A stretch of 49,125 nt of DNA from a bacterium (GCA_030693295.1 JAUYAT010000029.1:1-49125), one strand, 5' to 3'; positions 39,655 to 47,408 are shown, counted from the stretch's first letter. The notes: a model not told the origin generated them from the letters alone. Numbers and translations: made by a program.

Positions 39655-40884
39655 TTAACCCCCGATCATCACGGCCAGCGGCTTTAATTTCACAATCGGC
39701 CGCGCCAAATCAATTTGATTTTTTATAACGGTCTCAATATTTTTATACGCCTGCGGCGCTTCGTCAAACTTTCCGCGCCAGCCCTCAAAAATAATCCCTT
39801 TAACCGCCTCGTCGGCTTGCTCGCGGGTTAAAACCCTGCTTGCTTCCCGGCGGCCCAAAACTCTGCCGGCGCCGTGGGCGCAGCTCATAAAACTCTCCGG
39901 ATTACCCAATCCTTCAACAATATAGCTCGGGGTTCCCATACTGCCCGGCACTATGCCCAATTGCCCCTTGAACGCCCGTGTGGCGCCTTTGCGGTGGATG
40001 ATTACGGTTTTGCCGAAATGCTCTTCGCGCGCCGCGTAGTTGTGATGAATGGCCACTAAGACACTTGGTGTCCAAGAAGACACCGAGTGTCCGGAGCGTC
40101 CGGCATGCTCTTTGTTAAAATCAATAAATTCGCAGCCGCTTACGGCCTGAAAAATATCCATAAAGCGCTCCATCATAAGATGGCGGTTGGCTTTGGCGAA
40201 CTCCAGGCAGTAATTCATCGCCTGCCAATATTCCCCGCCCTCGGGGGAATCAAGCTTTAAAAAGGACAAATCCCTGTCAGGCAGGCCGATATTATTCAAT
40301 TCACAATACCGCCTGGCTTTCCTATGATAAACATTGGCCGCTTTTAGGCCGAAGTTGCGGGAGCCGCTATGCAACATCAGCCAGATATTGCCTTGCTCCG
40401 CTATGTTCCATTTTTTATCGCCGGCTTCCCGCAATATTTCAACAAAATGATTGCCGCCGCCCAAGGTGCCGATCTGCTTGCGGGCCGAATTAAGCTCCTG
40501 CCGGATTATGGGAATATCGGGCGCCCGGTCAAAACCTTCCCATTCCTGCGCTTCCTTATGATGGGTAAAGCCGGTTGGGATAATTCTTCTTAATTTATTT
40601 AAAATCTGTTTTAAGTTATATTCATCTATTTCTTGAATAGTGGTTTTTACGGCAGCCATGCCGCAGCCGATGTCAACTCCAACGGCATTGGGCACAATCG
40701 TATCAACCGTGGCCAAAACCCCGCCGATCGGCATGCCATAGCCGATGTGCGCGTCAGGCATAATCGCGATGTGGTGGAATGCTCCGGGCAAATTGGCTAT
40801 GTTCCTGACCTGTTGCATAGTATCCGGCTCAATCTCGTCCAGCCACATCTTTATCGGAATTTTTTCTTCTTTGATAATCTTCAT
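39655..40884 (-). CDS. rtcB: RNA-splicing ligase RtcB
   Basis: RtcB joins 2',3'-cyclic-phosphate and 5'-OH RNA ends using GTP and Mn. The 409-residue protein shows MPDAHIGYGMPIGGV, NAVGVDIGCGMAAV (metal Cys), LGGGNHFVEI, LMLHSGSRNFG, HHNYAAREEHFGK, HRKGATRAFKGQLGIVPGSM with the guanylated His region, and SCAHGAGRVLGRREA. Between DFNKEH and AIHHNYA there is an extra stretch, AGRSGHSVSSWTPSVLV, encoded by a double hairpin (40060-40103), directly beside the active-site HHN. The gene is intact. Roles in tRNA repair or mRNA repair are both known in bacteria. Confidence 0.97.
   Translation of the reverse strand: MKIIKEEKIPIKMWLDEIEPDTMQQVRNIANLPGAFHHIAIMPDAHIGYGMPIGGVLATVDTIVPNAVGVDIGCGMAAVKTTIQEIDEYNLKQILNKLRRIIPTGFTHHKEAQEWEGFDRAPDIPIIRQELNSARKQIGTLGGGNHFVEILREAGDKKWNIAEQGNIWLMLHSGSRNFGLKAANVYHRKARRYCELNNIGLPDRDLSFLKLDSPEGGEYWQAMNYCLEFAKANRHLMMERFMDIFQAVSGCEFIDFNKEHAGRSGHSVSSWTPSVLVAIHHNYAAREEHFGKTVIIHRKGATRAFKGQLGIVPGSMGTPSYIVEGLGNPESFMSCAHGAGRVLGRREASRVLTREQADEAVKGIIFEGWRGKFDEAPQAYKNIETVIKNQIDLARPIVKLKPLAVMIGG
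40060..40103. repeat. In-frame double hairpin inside rtcB
   Basis: GACACTTGGTGTC (40060-40072) and GACACCGAGTGTC (40079-40091) form a 13-bp stem with one mismatch; CCGGAGCGTCCGG (40091-40103) is a second, smaller hairpin. The two-hairpin layout resembles the tRNA-associated elements. Confidence 0.8.
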
Positions 40885-40885
40885 T

Positions 40886-43798
40886 TTATTTTACCGCGAT
40901 ATTAACCAACTTTCCCTTAACAAAAATCACCTTAACAATCTTTTTGCCCGCGATCCACTTTTTAATTTTCTCGCTCTCCAACGCGGCTTTCTTGGCTTCT
41001 TCTTCGGAAATATCAGCAGGAACTTCAATGGTGTCGCGCAGCTTGCCGTTAACCTGAACGACTAAGTTTATTATTTTATCTTTAACCAATTCGGGATCGT
41101 ATTCCGGCCACTTTTCTTTAAAAACGCTTTCTTTATGGCCTAATTCGCGCCAAAGCTCCTCGGACATAAAAGGGGCGAAGGGCGCAAGCAATTTCACTAA
41201 AACTTCAACAACATCTTTGTTAACCGTATTATTCTTTTTGGTTGCCGCTTGCAAATAATTAACATACTCCATAATTGCCGCGATGGCCGTGTTAAATTTT
41301 AAATTCTCTAAATCCTCCGTCACTTTTTTAATTGTCTTATGGGTATTTTTTAAGCACTTTGGTTTGTTTGTTGTCTTGCGCGCCACTTCATCGGCTAAAT
41401 TCCAGACACGATTAATAAACCTGCGCATTCCATTTATGCCGCTGTCGCGCCAATCGCCGCCCTGCCTCATATCGCCTAAAAACATCAAATACATGCGCAC
41501 CGCGTCAGCGCCGAATTTTTCAATATATTCATCAGGATTAACCACATTGCCTTTTGACTTGCTCATTTTCGCCCCGTCTCTGATTAAAAGCCCGTGGGCG
41601 CGAAAACATTTAAACGGCTCCTCTGCCGGCGCATAGCCCAGCTCGCGCATAACCATATTTACAAAACGGGAATACAGTAAATGCAAAACGCTGTGTTCTT
41701 TGCCCCCGATATACATATTAACCGGCATCCACTTTTTTAAACGTTCTTTATCCAGCGCCTTATCGGTAAATTCAGTGCAAAGATAGCGCATATAATACCA
41801 GCATGAATCAACAAACGGATCAGACACGTCAGTTTCCCGCATAGCCGGACCGCCGCATTTGGGGCAGGTTGTATTGACAAAGTCTTTAACTTTATTCAGG
41901 GGTCCTTTGCCGGATCCGTCGGGCAAAAAGTCATCCATTTCAGGCAAAAGAATCGGCAGATCTTTTTCAGGAACAGGATGCCAGCCATGCCCTGAGCCTG
42001 CCGAATGGGCGCACTTTTCACAATAAACCATTGGTATTGGCGGACCCCAATATCTCTGCCTGCTTACGCACCAATCGCGCAATTTATAAACAACTTCTCG
42101 TCTTCCAAGTCCTTTTTCTTCCAGCCACTTAATCATTTTTTCTTTAGCTTCTTTGGTTTCTAAACCATTCAAAAAACCGGAATTAATATTTATGCCTTCT
42201 TCGCAATAAGCAAAATCGCCATAAACCAATCTCTTCCAAGCTATTTTTTGATTCCAAACATTAATAAATGATTCTACATTTTCTTCTTTTATCCAAATTG
42301 CTTCATGCTGTTCTTTTTCTTTTCGCAAAACATTTGCTTGCTCTTTATTTTTTAATTCAAAAAATAAGTATTTAAAATTTGCCATTACATTTGAATCTTT
42401 ATGCGGCCTATAAAATTCAGCATATATTGAGTCGCCTAATTGTTTAATAAATTTCAAATTTTTATAGCCGGTTTCTTCTTTAACTTCTCGTTTTGCGGCC
42501 TCAACTAAATCCTGGCCGTCTATTCCGCCGGTTGGAAATGATTTCCATTCCGTAGTATTCCAATTTAAACATAAAAAAGTATTATTTTGGGGATTTTTTA
42601 CAATTACTGTCACCACATCTCTTCTCTCTGTTTCTTTACCCTCTTTTGGATTATCTCTTAAAAAGGGGGCGGCAACCTCTTTAATTTGTAGTCCATATTT
42701 CTTAGCAAACTCAAAATCCCTCTCATCGTGCGCCGGAACCGCCATAATCGCGCCGGTGCCATAGCCGGCCAAAACATAATCAGCCACAAAAATCGGTATC
42801 TCTTCATTATTAACAGGATTAACCGCGGACAAGCCCTCAATCTTCACCCCAGTCTTCTCCTTGGCCAAATCCGTTCTCTCTAAATCAGATTTTTTCTTCG
42901 CTTGCTCAGCATAATTCATTACCTCTGCGTAATTCTTAATTCGTAATTCGTAATTCGTAATCAAAGGATGCTCCGGACAAACAACCATATAAGTACAACC
43001 GAATAAAGTATCCGGCCTCGTCGTAAATACCTCCAAAAAGAATTTTGAATTTTGAATTTTGAATTTTGAATTTATTTGTGATTTGTAATTTGAAATTTGG
43101 AATTTCACAATAGCGCCAACACTTTTACCGATCCAATTCCTCTGAATCGTCTTAACTTCTTCGCTCCAATCCATAACATCCAAATTTTTCAGCAACTTTT
43201 CCGCGTAATCGGTAATCCGCCAAAACCATTGCTCCATTTGCTTTTTTTCAGTTTCGCTGTCGCAGCGCTCGCATTTGCTGGCAATAACCTGCTCGTCTGA
43301 CAGCACGGTTTTGCATGAAGGGCACCAATTAACAGATGACTTTTTACGATATGCCAAGCCTTTTTCATGCATCTTTAAAAACAGCCACTGCGTCCATTTA
43401 TAATAATCAGGCTTATAGGTTTCTACGGTTCTGCTCCAGTCGTAACCGTTGCCGATCATGTGAAGCTGGTCATAAAAATGCTTTTCCGTGCGGGCCGACA
43501 CGTCTTTAATATGCTCGCCGATTTTAATCGCGTAATTTTCCGAATGGATGCCAAAACCATCCAGCCCAATCGGCTCAAAAACATCAAACCCGCGAAGCCG
43601 CATAAAACGGCCGTAAGCGTCGCTGTGTACAAAAGCGTACATATTGCCGACATGCAAGCCCTCGGCGGATGGATAAGGAAACATCATCAAGTTGTAAAAC
43701 GGCTTTTTCGCCTTATCTAAATCTGCTTGATAAAGTTTATCCCTCGCCCATATTTCATGCCATTTTTTCTCAATTTTTTTATGGTCGTAATTTTGCAT
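40886..43798 (-). CDS. leuS: Leucyl-tRNA synthetase with inserted Nudix domain
   Basis: From ATG 43798 the protein has 970 residues, about 100 more than usual (numbers below count from an upstream TTG start, minus 18). Signatures: LHVGN (HIGH, about 68), KMSKS (762), zinc-type CPSC/CERC and CEKC/CPKC pairs, and editing domain TTRPDTLFGCTY. Between GLQIKEVAAPF and FAYCEEGININSGF (about 400-545) lies a Nudix-type domain with TGGIDGQDLVEAAKREVKEE followed by TGY; the Nudix box is one residue shorter than the consensus. Period-7 repeats encode ISNYKSQINSKFKIQNSKF (about 253-271) and a second short run near 300, and AHSAGSGHGWH (about 615) looks like a palindrome insertion in the zinc region. All are in frame. 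Confidence 0.95.
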   Translation of the reverse strand: MQNYDHKKIEKKWHEIWARDKLYQADLDKAKKPFYNLMMFPYPSAEGLHVGNMYAFVHSDAYGRFMRLRGFDVFEPIGLDGFGIHSENYAIKIGEHIKDVSARTEKHFYDQLHMIGNGYDWSRTVETYKPDYYKWTQWLFLKMHEKGLAYRKKSSVNWCPSCKTVLSDEQVIASKCERCDSETEKKQMEQWFWRITDYAEKLLKNLDVMDWSEEVKTIQRNWIGKSVGAIVKFQISNYKSQINSKFKIQNSKFFLEVFTTRPDTLFGCTYMVVCPEHPLITNYELRIKNYAEVMNYAEQAKKKSDLERTDLAKEKTGVKIEGLSAVNPVNNEEIPIFVADYVLAGYGTGAIMAVPAHDERDFEFAKKYGLQIKEVAAPFLRDNPKEGKETERRDVVTVIVKNPQNNTFLCLNWNTTEWKSFPTGGIDGQDLVEAAKREVKEETGYKNLKFIKQLGDSIYAEFYRPHKDSNVMANFKYLFFELKNKEQANVLRKEKEQHEAIWIKEENVESFINVWNQKIAWKRLVYGDFAYCEEGININSGFLNGLETKEAKEKMIKWLEEKGLGRREVVYKLRDWCVSRQRYWGPPIPMVYCEKCAHSAGSGHGWHPVPEKDLPILLPEMDDFLPDGSGKGPLNKVKDFVNTTCPKCGGPAMRETDVSDPFVDSCWYYMRYLCTEFTDKALDKERLKKWMPVNMYIGGKEHSVLHLLYSRFVNMVMRELGYAPAEEPFKCFRAHGLLIRDGAKMSKSKGNVVNPDEYIEKFGADAVRMYLMFLGDMRQGGDWRDSGINGMRRFINRVWNLADEVARKTTNKPKCLKNTHKTIKKVTEDLENLKFNTAIAAIMEYVNYLQAATKKNNTVNKDVVEVLVKLLAPFAPFMSEELWRELGHKESVFKEKWPEYDPELVKDKIINLVVQVNGKLRDTIEVPADISEEEAKKAALESEKIKKWIAGKKIVKVIFVKGKLVNIAVK
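42931..42962. repeat. Heptamer repeat (TAATTCG)n inside leuS
   Basis: Three to four units of AATTCGT in frame, encoding ITNYELRIKNYAE. Confidence 0.8.
43041..43106. repeat. Heptamer repeat (TTTTGAA)n inside leuS
   Basis: Four to five units of TTTTGAA (43041-43073), then degenerate ATTTGTAATTTGAAATTTGG. Three heptamers equal seven codons, so the frame repeats as KIQNSKF. Confidence 0.88.
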
Positions 43799-43861
43799 AT
43801 AATTATTATTAAATTTCCAATTACTATTACATTTTAGCTTAAAATCGCGCAAAAAGCAAAT

Positions 43862-43891
43862 AAAAAGGGGGAACTGAAAAGTTCTCCCCTT
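43862..43891 (-). terminator. Terminator of the three-gene small-protein unit
   Basis: On the minus strand AGGGGAGAAC and GTTCCCCC (loop TTTTCA) are followed by TTTTTATT, 15 bases after the stop of the 72-residue gene. Confidence 0.85.
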
Positions 43892-43905
43892 GTTTGCGCC
43901 GTTAT

Positions 43906-44124
43906 TTAGTCTTCGCCTCTATTCATGGCGTTTCTGTGGTTCAATAAATACTGCTCTTCCAGACTTAACGGATCTTCAAGAATTTCATCCTCTAAATCTG
44001 AAAATATCTTTATTTTTCTTTCCTCTGGTGGAGCAATATCCTGAAGAAGTTTTCCCCCCCTCTCTCCGGTTAGGGGTTCAAACCTCACCTGCTCTTTTCT
44101 TTTTAAATTCGGCTTTCTGGCCAT
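43906..44124 (-). CDS. Small charged protein (72 residues), unknown
   Basis: A strong ribosome binding site (GAGGAGG, 6 bases before ATG 44124) supports the start MARKPNLKRKEQVRFEPLTG. The C-terminal half is acidic (FSDLEDEILEDPLSLEEQ, then YLLNHRNAMNRGED). There is no membrane segment. It overlaps the preceding gene by 47 bases in another frame and is followed by a terminator, so it is the last gene of a short operon. Function unknown. Confidence 0.7.
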   Translation of the reverse strand: MARKPNLKRKEQVRFEPLTGERGGKLLQDIAPPEERKIKIFSDLEDEILEDPLSLEEQYLLNHRNAMNRGED

Positions 44125-44353
44125 CTTCTACCTCCTCTCCCGTCATTAGGTCAATTCTGGGTAAAGCATCTTTGCTAATCGGCTTAAATTTCAGCGACTC
44201 TTTCGATCTAAACATTCCGGGCCAGTCCCTAACATTTTTATCCCAGCACGCGTTTGGACCAAACCCTGAAAAATTTCCCAATGACAAAGTAGTTAAATTC
44301 GGACGATACTCAATCCCCATTTTTTCAGCTATCCCGCCTTTTTTTGTGCGCAT
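44078..44353 (-). CDS. Small basic protein (91 residues), unknown
   Basis: The ribosome binding site AGGAGGAGG lies 6 bases before ATG 44353 (MRTKKGGIAEKMGIEYRPNL). The centre (TTLSLGNFSGFGPNACWDKN, VRDWPGMF) is unlike any family I know; the C-terminus is basic (KAEFKKKRAGEV). It is translated in overlap with the next gene, which suggests coupled expression of a pair. Confidence 0.65.
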   Translation of the reverse strand: MRTKKGGIAEKMGIEYRPNLTTLSLGNFSGFGPNACWDKNVRDWPGMFRSKESLKFKPISKDALPRIDLMTGEEVEDGQKAEFKKKRAGEV

Positions 44354-44382
44354 GTTTGCCTCCTCCTTTTTCTTAATCTATC

Positions 44383-44565
44383 TCATCTATGTCGGGCAAT
44401 GATAACAAAATTCCCCACTATGATAGAATCAATGACAAACGCCCCGTTAACGCATATCCACTTTGTATTACATGCCTTGCAAAAAACCTTCGCGCCATCT
44501 TTTCTTTCCGTTTGTAGTAATGCTGCTTCACATGCCTTACAGCTATTCTTCCAGTATTTATCCAT
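44383..44565 (-). CDS. Small zinc-ribbon protein (60 residues)
   Basis: A ribosome binding site (AAAGGAGAGG) precedes ATG 44565. SCKACEAA and VFCKACNTKW supply two CxxC pairs about 16 residues apart, a zinc-ribbon pattern. A short hydrophobic end follows (GAFVIDSIIVGNFVIIARH). The translation resembles Com-like zinc fingers, as in phage regulators (weak). It is the first gene of the three-gene unit. Confidence 0.65.
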   Translation of the reverse strand: MDKYWKNSCKACEAALLQTERKDGAKVFCKACNTKWICVNGAFVIDSIIVGNFVIIARHR

Positions 44566-44608
44566 ATCCTCTCCTTTTTTCGTTTTTTAAATTTTTTATA
44601 TTGAGAGT

Positions 44609-44837
44609 GTTGAATAATTCTATCCTGTCATTCCCGCCCGCTTCGCCGGAGCTTCAGCGAGGCGAGCGAAAGCGGGAATCCAGGAGTGAGCCGTAAAAAC
44701 ACGAATAATTGATAAAAAGTTTAATATTTTTAATACTTTTATCTATTTTCTTGTTCATGCCGCTATCTCCTGGATTCCCAGTCCCTCCAAAGGCGGGCAG
44801 GCAAGCTGGGAATGACAAAGAGAAAGAACTATTCAAT
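44609..44837. mobile_element. MITE-like element related to 2346-2463
   Basis: GTTGAATAATTC (44609-44620) and GAACTATTCAAT (44826-44837) are the ends. Inside are TGTCATTCCCGC...GCGGGAATCCAG and CTCCTGGATTCCCAG...CTGGGAATGACA, and nested GC-rich hairpins that look like further insertions. The element overlaps the last codons of the phosphoesterase gene. This explains the 265 bases without a gene. Confidence 0.7.
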
Positions 44838-45315
44838 GCTCTTTTATTTTAAAAATGAGCCAATTTTTTTTGCTTGCTTCGCCCGCGAAGCGAGACGAGT
44901 CTTTAAATCGGACTAAAGCGTACTCGCCTTTCAACTTCTCGCCCCGCAGATTAAATTTTATGCTTCCTTTTTCCAAATCGCCTTCTATATAATCCCACTC
45001 CCCTTTGTCCCAAATCTTAACTTCGCCGGCGCCGTATTCTCCTTCCGGAATTATGCCTGAAAAATCAATATAGCCAACCGGATGATCTTCCACTTGCACG
45101 GCCAATCTCTTTACGCCCGGCTCTTCCGGCACGCCTTTGGGCACGGCCCAAGATTTCAAAACCCCTTCCGTTTCCAATCGTAAATCATAATGCAAACTGC
45201 GCGCGTGATGCTCATGTACGACAAAACGGCGCGATTCGCTCTCGCTTATCTCGCCTTTCGGCTCCGTGGTTTTATTGAATTTTCTTTTCGCTTGATATTC
45301 TTTTAACGCGCTCAT
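44833..45315 (-). CDS. Stand-alone LigD-type 3'-phosphoesterase
   Basis: In LigD this domain trims 3' ends during non-homologous end joining. The 160-residue protein has the family marks: RRFVVHEHHARSLHYDLRLE (catalytic His and Asp), LKSWAVPKGVPEEPG, RLAVQVEDHPVGYIDFSGII, PEGEYGAGEVKIWDKG, and ALVRFK near the end. There is no ligase or polymerase domain, and no Ku gene in the window. SSRFAGEAS before KKNWLIFKI is encoded by a short palindrome (44876-44891) and looks inserted. It starts 3 bases after the SpeD-like gene, so the two are cotranscribed. Confidence 0.93.
   Translation of the reverse strand: MSALKEYQAKRKFNKTTEPKGEISESESRRFVVHEHHARSLHYDLRLETEGVLKSWAVPKGVPEEPGVKRLAVQVEDHPVGYIDFSGIIPEGEYGAGEVKIWDKGEWDYIEGDLEKGSIKFNLRGEKLKGEYALVRFKDSSRFAGEASKKNWLIFKIKEH
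44876..44891. repeat. In-frame palindrome in the phosphoesterase gene
   Basis: GCTTCGC (44876-44882) and GCGAAGC (44885-44891) with a two-base centre, in frame near the 3' end of the gene. Confidence 0.7.
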
Positions 45316-45318
45316 TAA

Positions 45319-45744
45319 TTAATCTCTTATGATTGTTTGGACTTTACAGCTTTTCGCTTTAAAAAACTTTTTGCAAAAATTCAGCGCCGTTTCAGCGTTA
45401 AAATACTTGCAGCTGAAAATGTCAACAAACGCCCTGTTTTTTTCTTCGTCAAAATGCATAGTGATTGAAGATGTTTCTATGAACTGCATCGCTGAATAGC
45501 CTTCCAGCGGCCCTTCGGCAAACCTTTGAATCAAGGGCTCGCCATGCCTTTTCATCTTGATTGCCTCGCAAAGCTTAACGATAAATTTTTTAATCTCGCG
45601 GGGATTTTTGATTAATTGAATGTCGCACTCGTAAAGATTGATAGTCGCCAGCAATCCCCATGATTGGCGGCTGTCGTACTCGCCCTTGCTTATCTTGCCC
45701 GTTGCCGGACGGTTAGCAGGTGCAAATAAAGCATGTTTTTTCAT
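45319..45744 (-). CDS. SpeD-like pyruvoyl-dependent decarboxylase
   Basis: The 141-residue protein resembles bacterial S-adenosylmethionine decarboxylase: SWGLLATINLYECD, then IETSSITMHFDEEKNRAFVD with a Ser-rich processing site and the conserved His, and DIFSCKYFNAE with the conserved Cys. It would self-cleave to form a pyruvoyl cofactor. SpeD homologues with changed substrate (ornithine or arginine) are known in bacteria, so the substrate is open; the GYSAMQFIETSSI site differs from the common ESHLS pattern. No spermidine synthase gene is nearby. Confidence 0.8.
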   Translation of the reverse strand: MKKHALFAPANRPATGKISKGEYDSRQSWGLLATINLYECDIQLIKNPREIKKFIVKLCEAIKMKRHGEPLIQRFAEGPLEGYSAMQFIETSSITMHFDEEKNRAFVDIFSCKYFNAETALNFCKKFFKAKSCKVQTIIRD

Positions 45745-45759
45745 TACTTTACTGCAGCT

Positions 45760-45781
45760 TACCCGAATAATATTTCGGGTA
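45760..45781. promoter_or_regulatory. Hairpin upstream of the SpeD-like gene
   Basis: TACCCGAA/TTCGGGTA is a perfect 8-bp stem (loop TAATAT) 16 bases before the start of the SpeD-like gene. It may be the terminator of the preceding small gene or a 5' control element. Confidence 0.5.
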
Positions 45782-45804
45782 GGCGTTGTTATTTAATTAT
45801 TTAA

Positions 45805-45942
45805 TTATTTTTCTTTAATTATCTTCTGCAGCTTTTTAACGCTCGCGCCGCTGATTTTCATCTTAACTTTCCTCTTCTTGTCTTTTTTTTGATATTTTTT
45901 TATTACCGCTCTTTCCAAGCTGTTGATATTTTGTTTATTCAT
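45805..45942 (-). CDS. Small basic protein (45 residues), unknown
   Basis: From ATG 45942 the product reads MNKQNINSLERAVIKKYQKK and continues in lysine-rich helix to KKLQKIIKEK. An upstream frame extension is hydrophobic and AT-coded, so it is not counted. There is no ribosome binding site. It could be a DNA- or RNA-associated small protein or a spurious frame; its position at the head of the SpeD-like and phosphoesterase genes gives modest support. Confidence 0.4.
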   Translation of the reverse strand: MNKQNINSLERAVIKKYQKKDKKRKVKMKISGASVKKLQKIIKEK

Positions 45943-46035
45943 AAAAAAATGATATAATAAAATAGTAAAATATAATATCAATAAAGTCAAATAACCCGGT
46001 ATTGTTAATAATAAAACAAACCTTAAAAAATATCA

Positions 46036-46758
46036 ATGGAAATCAAGGAAATTAAAGCGAAGCCATGGTATAAAAAATGGTGGGGCATATTAACGATTAT
46101 TATCGCCGGCCTTTTTTTAGCCATTATAACGGCTTTTGCTTTTTATATATTCAGCATTATAAAAATAATTCCGGACCAAAAAACAACGGGTATTAACCTA
46201 AATCTTTTAAACGCGCCTTACGATGAACAAGCGCGGAAAACCATTGAAGGCCAAGAAAGCTATTGGATGGGTTCGGCCAAGCCGAAAATCACTATCGTGG
46301 AATTCGCCGACTTTGCCTGCCCGTATTGCCAAAAGTCATTTGGCAAAATCAGGGAAATTGGACTAAAATACGGAAAAGATGTTAAAATAATATTCAGAAA
46401 CTACCCGATGCATAAAAATTCTTTGGAACCGGCCATGGCCGCCCGCTGCGCCGGCGAGCAAGGGCTGTTTTGGCTGATGCACGACAAGCTTTTCCTGAAT
46501 CAAGGCGCGGCGGAAAATCCGGACTTGGCGGAATTCGCCAACCAGATAGGCGCTGACTTGAATAAATTCAACAGCTGCATGACAAACGGCAAATACCTCG
46601 CGCTGATTAAAAAAGACGCCGCCGACGGAGAAGAATTGGGCGTTGCCGGCACCCCGACTTGGTTCATCAACGGCAATAAGATTGAAGGAGATATACCGTA
46701 CGAACTGTTTAATAAAATTATTGAAGATTTAATATTAAAAACCAAAAACCAAAAATAA
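46036..46758 (+). CDS. DsbA-like thiol oxidoreductase
   Basis: The 240-residue protein has an N-terminal membrane anchor (about 16-38, WGILTIIIAGLFLAIITAFA) and a thioredoxin-like domain with the active site FADFACPYCQKSF (CPYC, about 93-100), the DsbA helical insertion, and the cis-proline segment GVAGTPTWFINGNKIEG. It would oxidise or isomerise disulfides in exported proteins, and the cysteine-rich giant protein is an obvious client (inference). It is upstream of the por genes with an AT-rich repeat between. Confidence 0.94.
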   Translation: MEIKEIKAKPWYKKWWGILTIIIAGLFLAIITAFAFYIFSIIKIIPDQKTTGINLNLLNAPYDEQARKTIEGQESYWMGSAKPKITIVEFADFACPYCQKSFGKIREIGLKYGKDVKIIFRNYPMHKNSLEPAMAARCAGEQGLFWLMHDKLFLNQGAAENPDLAEFANQIGADLNKFNSCMTNGKYLALIKKDAADGEELGVAGTPTWFINGNKIEGDIPYELFNKIIEDLILKTKNQK

Positions 46759-46814
46759 ATATGTAAAAATGTTAATATTTTATTATTTTATGTTTTACTG
46801 TTTTTGTTTTTAAT

Positions 46815-46838
46815 TTTTGGTATTTGGTATTTGATTTA
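46815..46838. repeat. Heptamer repeat (GGTATTT)n
   Basis: TTTTGGTATTTGGTATTTGA repeats with period 7 immediately upstream of porG. Confidence 0.7.
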
Positions 46839-46844
46839 TTATTT

Positions 46845-47396
46845 ATGTTTCAAATAAGAATCCACGGCCGCGGCGGCCAAGGCGTCGTAACCGCGGCGGA
46901 ACTAATCGCTATCGCGGCTTTCAATGACGGCAAGCATTCCCAGGCGTTTCCTTCTTTCGGGGTGGAGCGCACCGGAGCGCCGATTGAAGCTTACGCCAGG
47001 ATAGATAATAAGCCGATTAGGACGCGCGAGCATGTCTACAAGCCGAATGTCCTGATAATACAAGATGCCACCTTGCTTGGCGTTATTGATGTCGCGCATG
47101 GCGCGGATAAAAACACAATAGTGATCGTTAACACCGCGAAGCCGGAAAGCCAAGTTAAAGAACTTGGAATTAATCTGCCTGGAAAAAATATCCATTTAAT
47201 AGACGCGACTAAAATCGCTTTGGAAATTATCGGCAAAAATTTAGCCAACACTGTTATTCTCGGGGCGTTCGCCAAGACTACCAGCTTGGTTAGCTTTAAA
47301 TCGCTGGAAAAAGCGATTAAACAAAAATTCGGCGAAAAAGGAGAGGAAATTGTCAATAAAAATATTAAAGCGATAGAAAAAGCGTATAATTTTTAA
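46845..47396 (+). CDS. porG: 2-oxoacid:ferredoxin oxidoreductase, gamma subunit
   Basis: The complex oxidises a 2-oxoacid (pyruvate in the classical enzyme) with CoA to acyl-CoA, CO2 and reduced ferredoxin. The start at ATG 46845 gives MFQIRIHGRGGQGVVTAAEL, the typical gamma-subunit start; upstream codons to 46824 are repeat. SFGVERTGAPIEAYARI follows. The product has about 183 residues, as expected. porD starts 12 bases after its stop. Confidence 0.95.
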   Translation: MFQIRIHGRGGQGVVTAAELIAIAAFNDGKHSQAFPSFGVERTGAPIEAYARIDNKPIRTREHVYKPNVLIIQDATLLGVIDVAHGADKNTIVIVNTAKPESQVKELGINLPGKNIHLIDATKIALEIIGKNLANTVILGAFAKTTSLVSFKSLEKAIKQKFGEKGEEIVNKNIKAIEKAYNF

Positions 47397-47408
47397 TTGT
47401 AATATACT

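Noticed and set aside
44654-44836. A 60-codon minus-strand frame upstream of the three small genes
   Set aside because: It is the translation of the MITE-like repeat.
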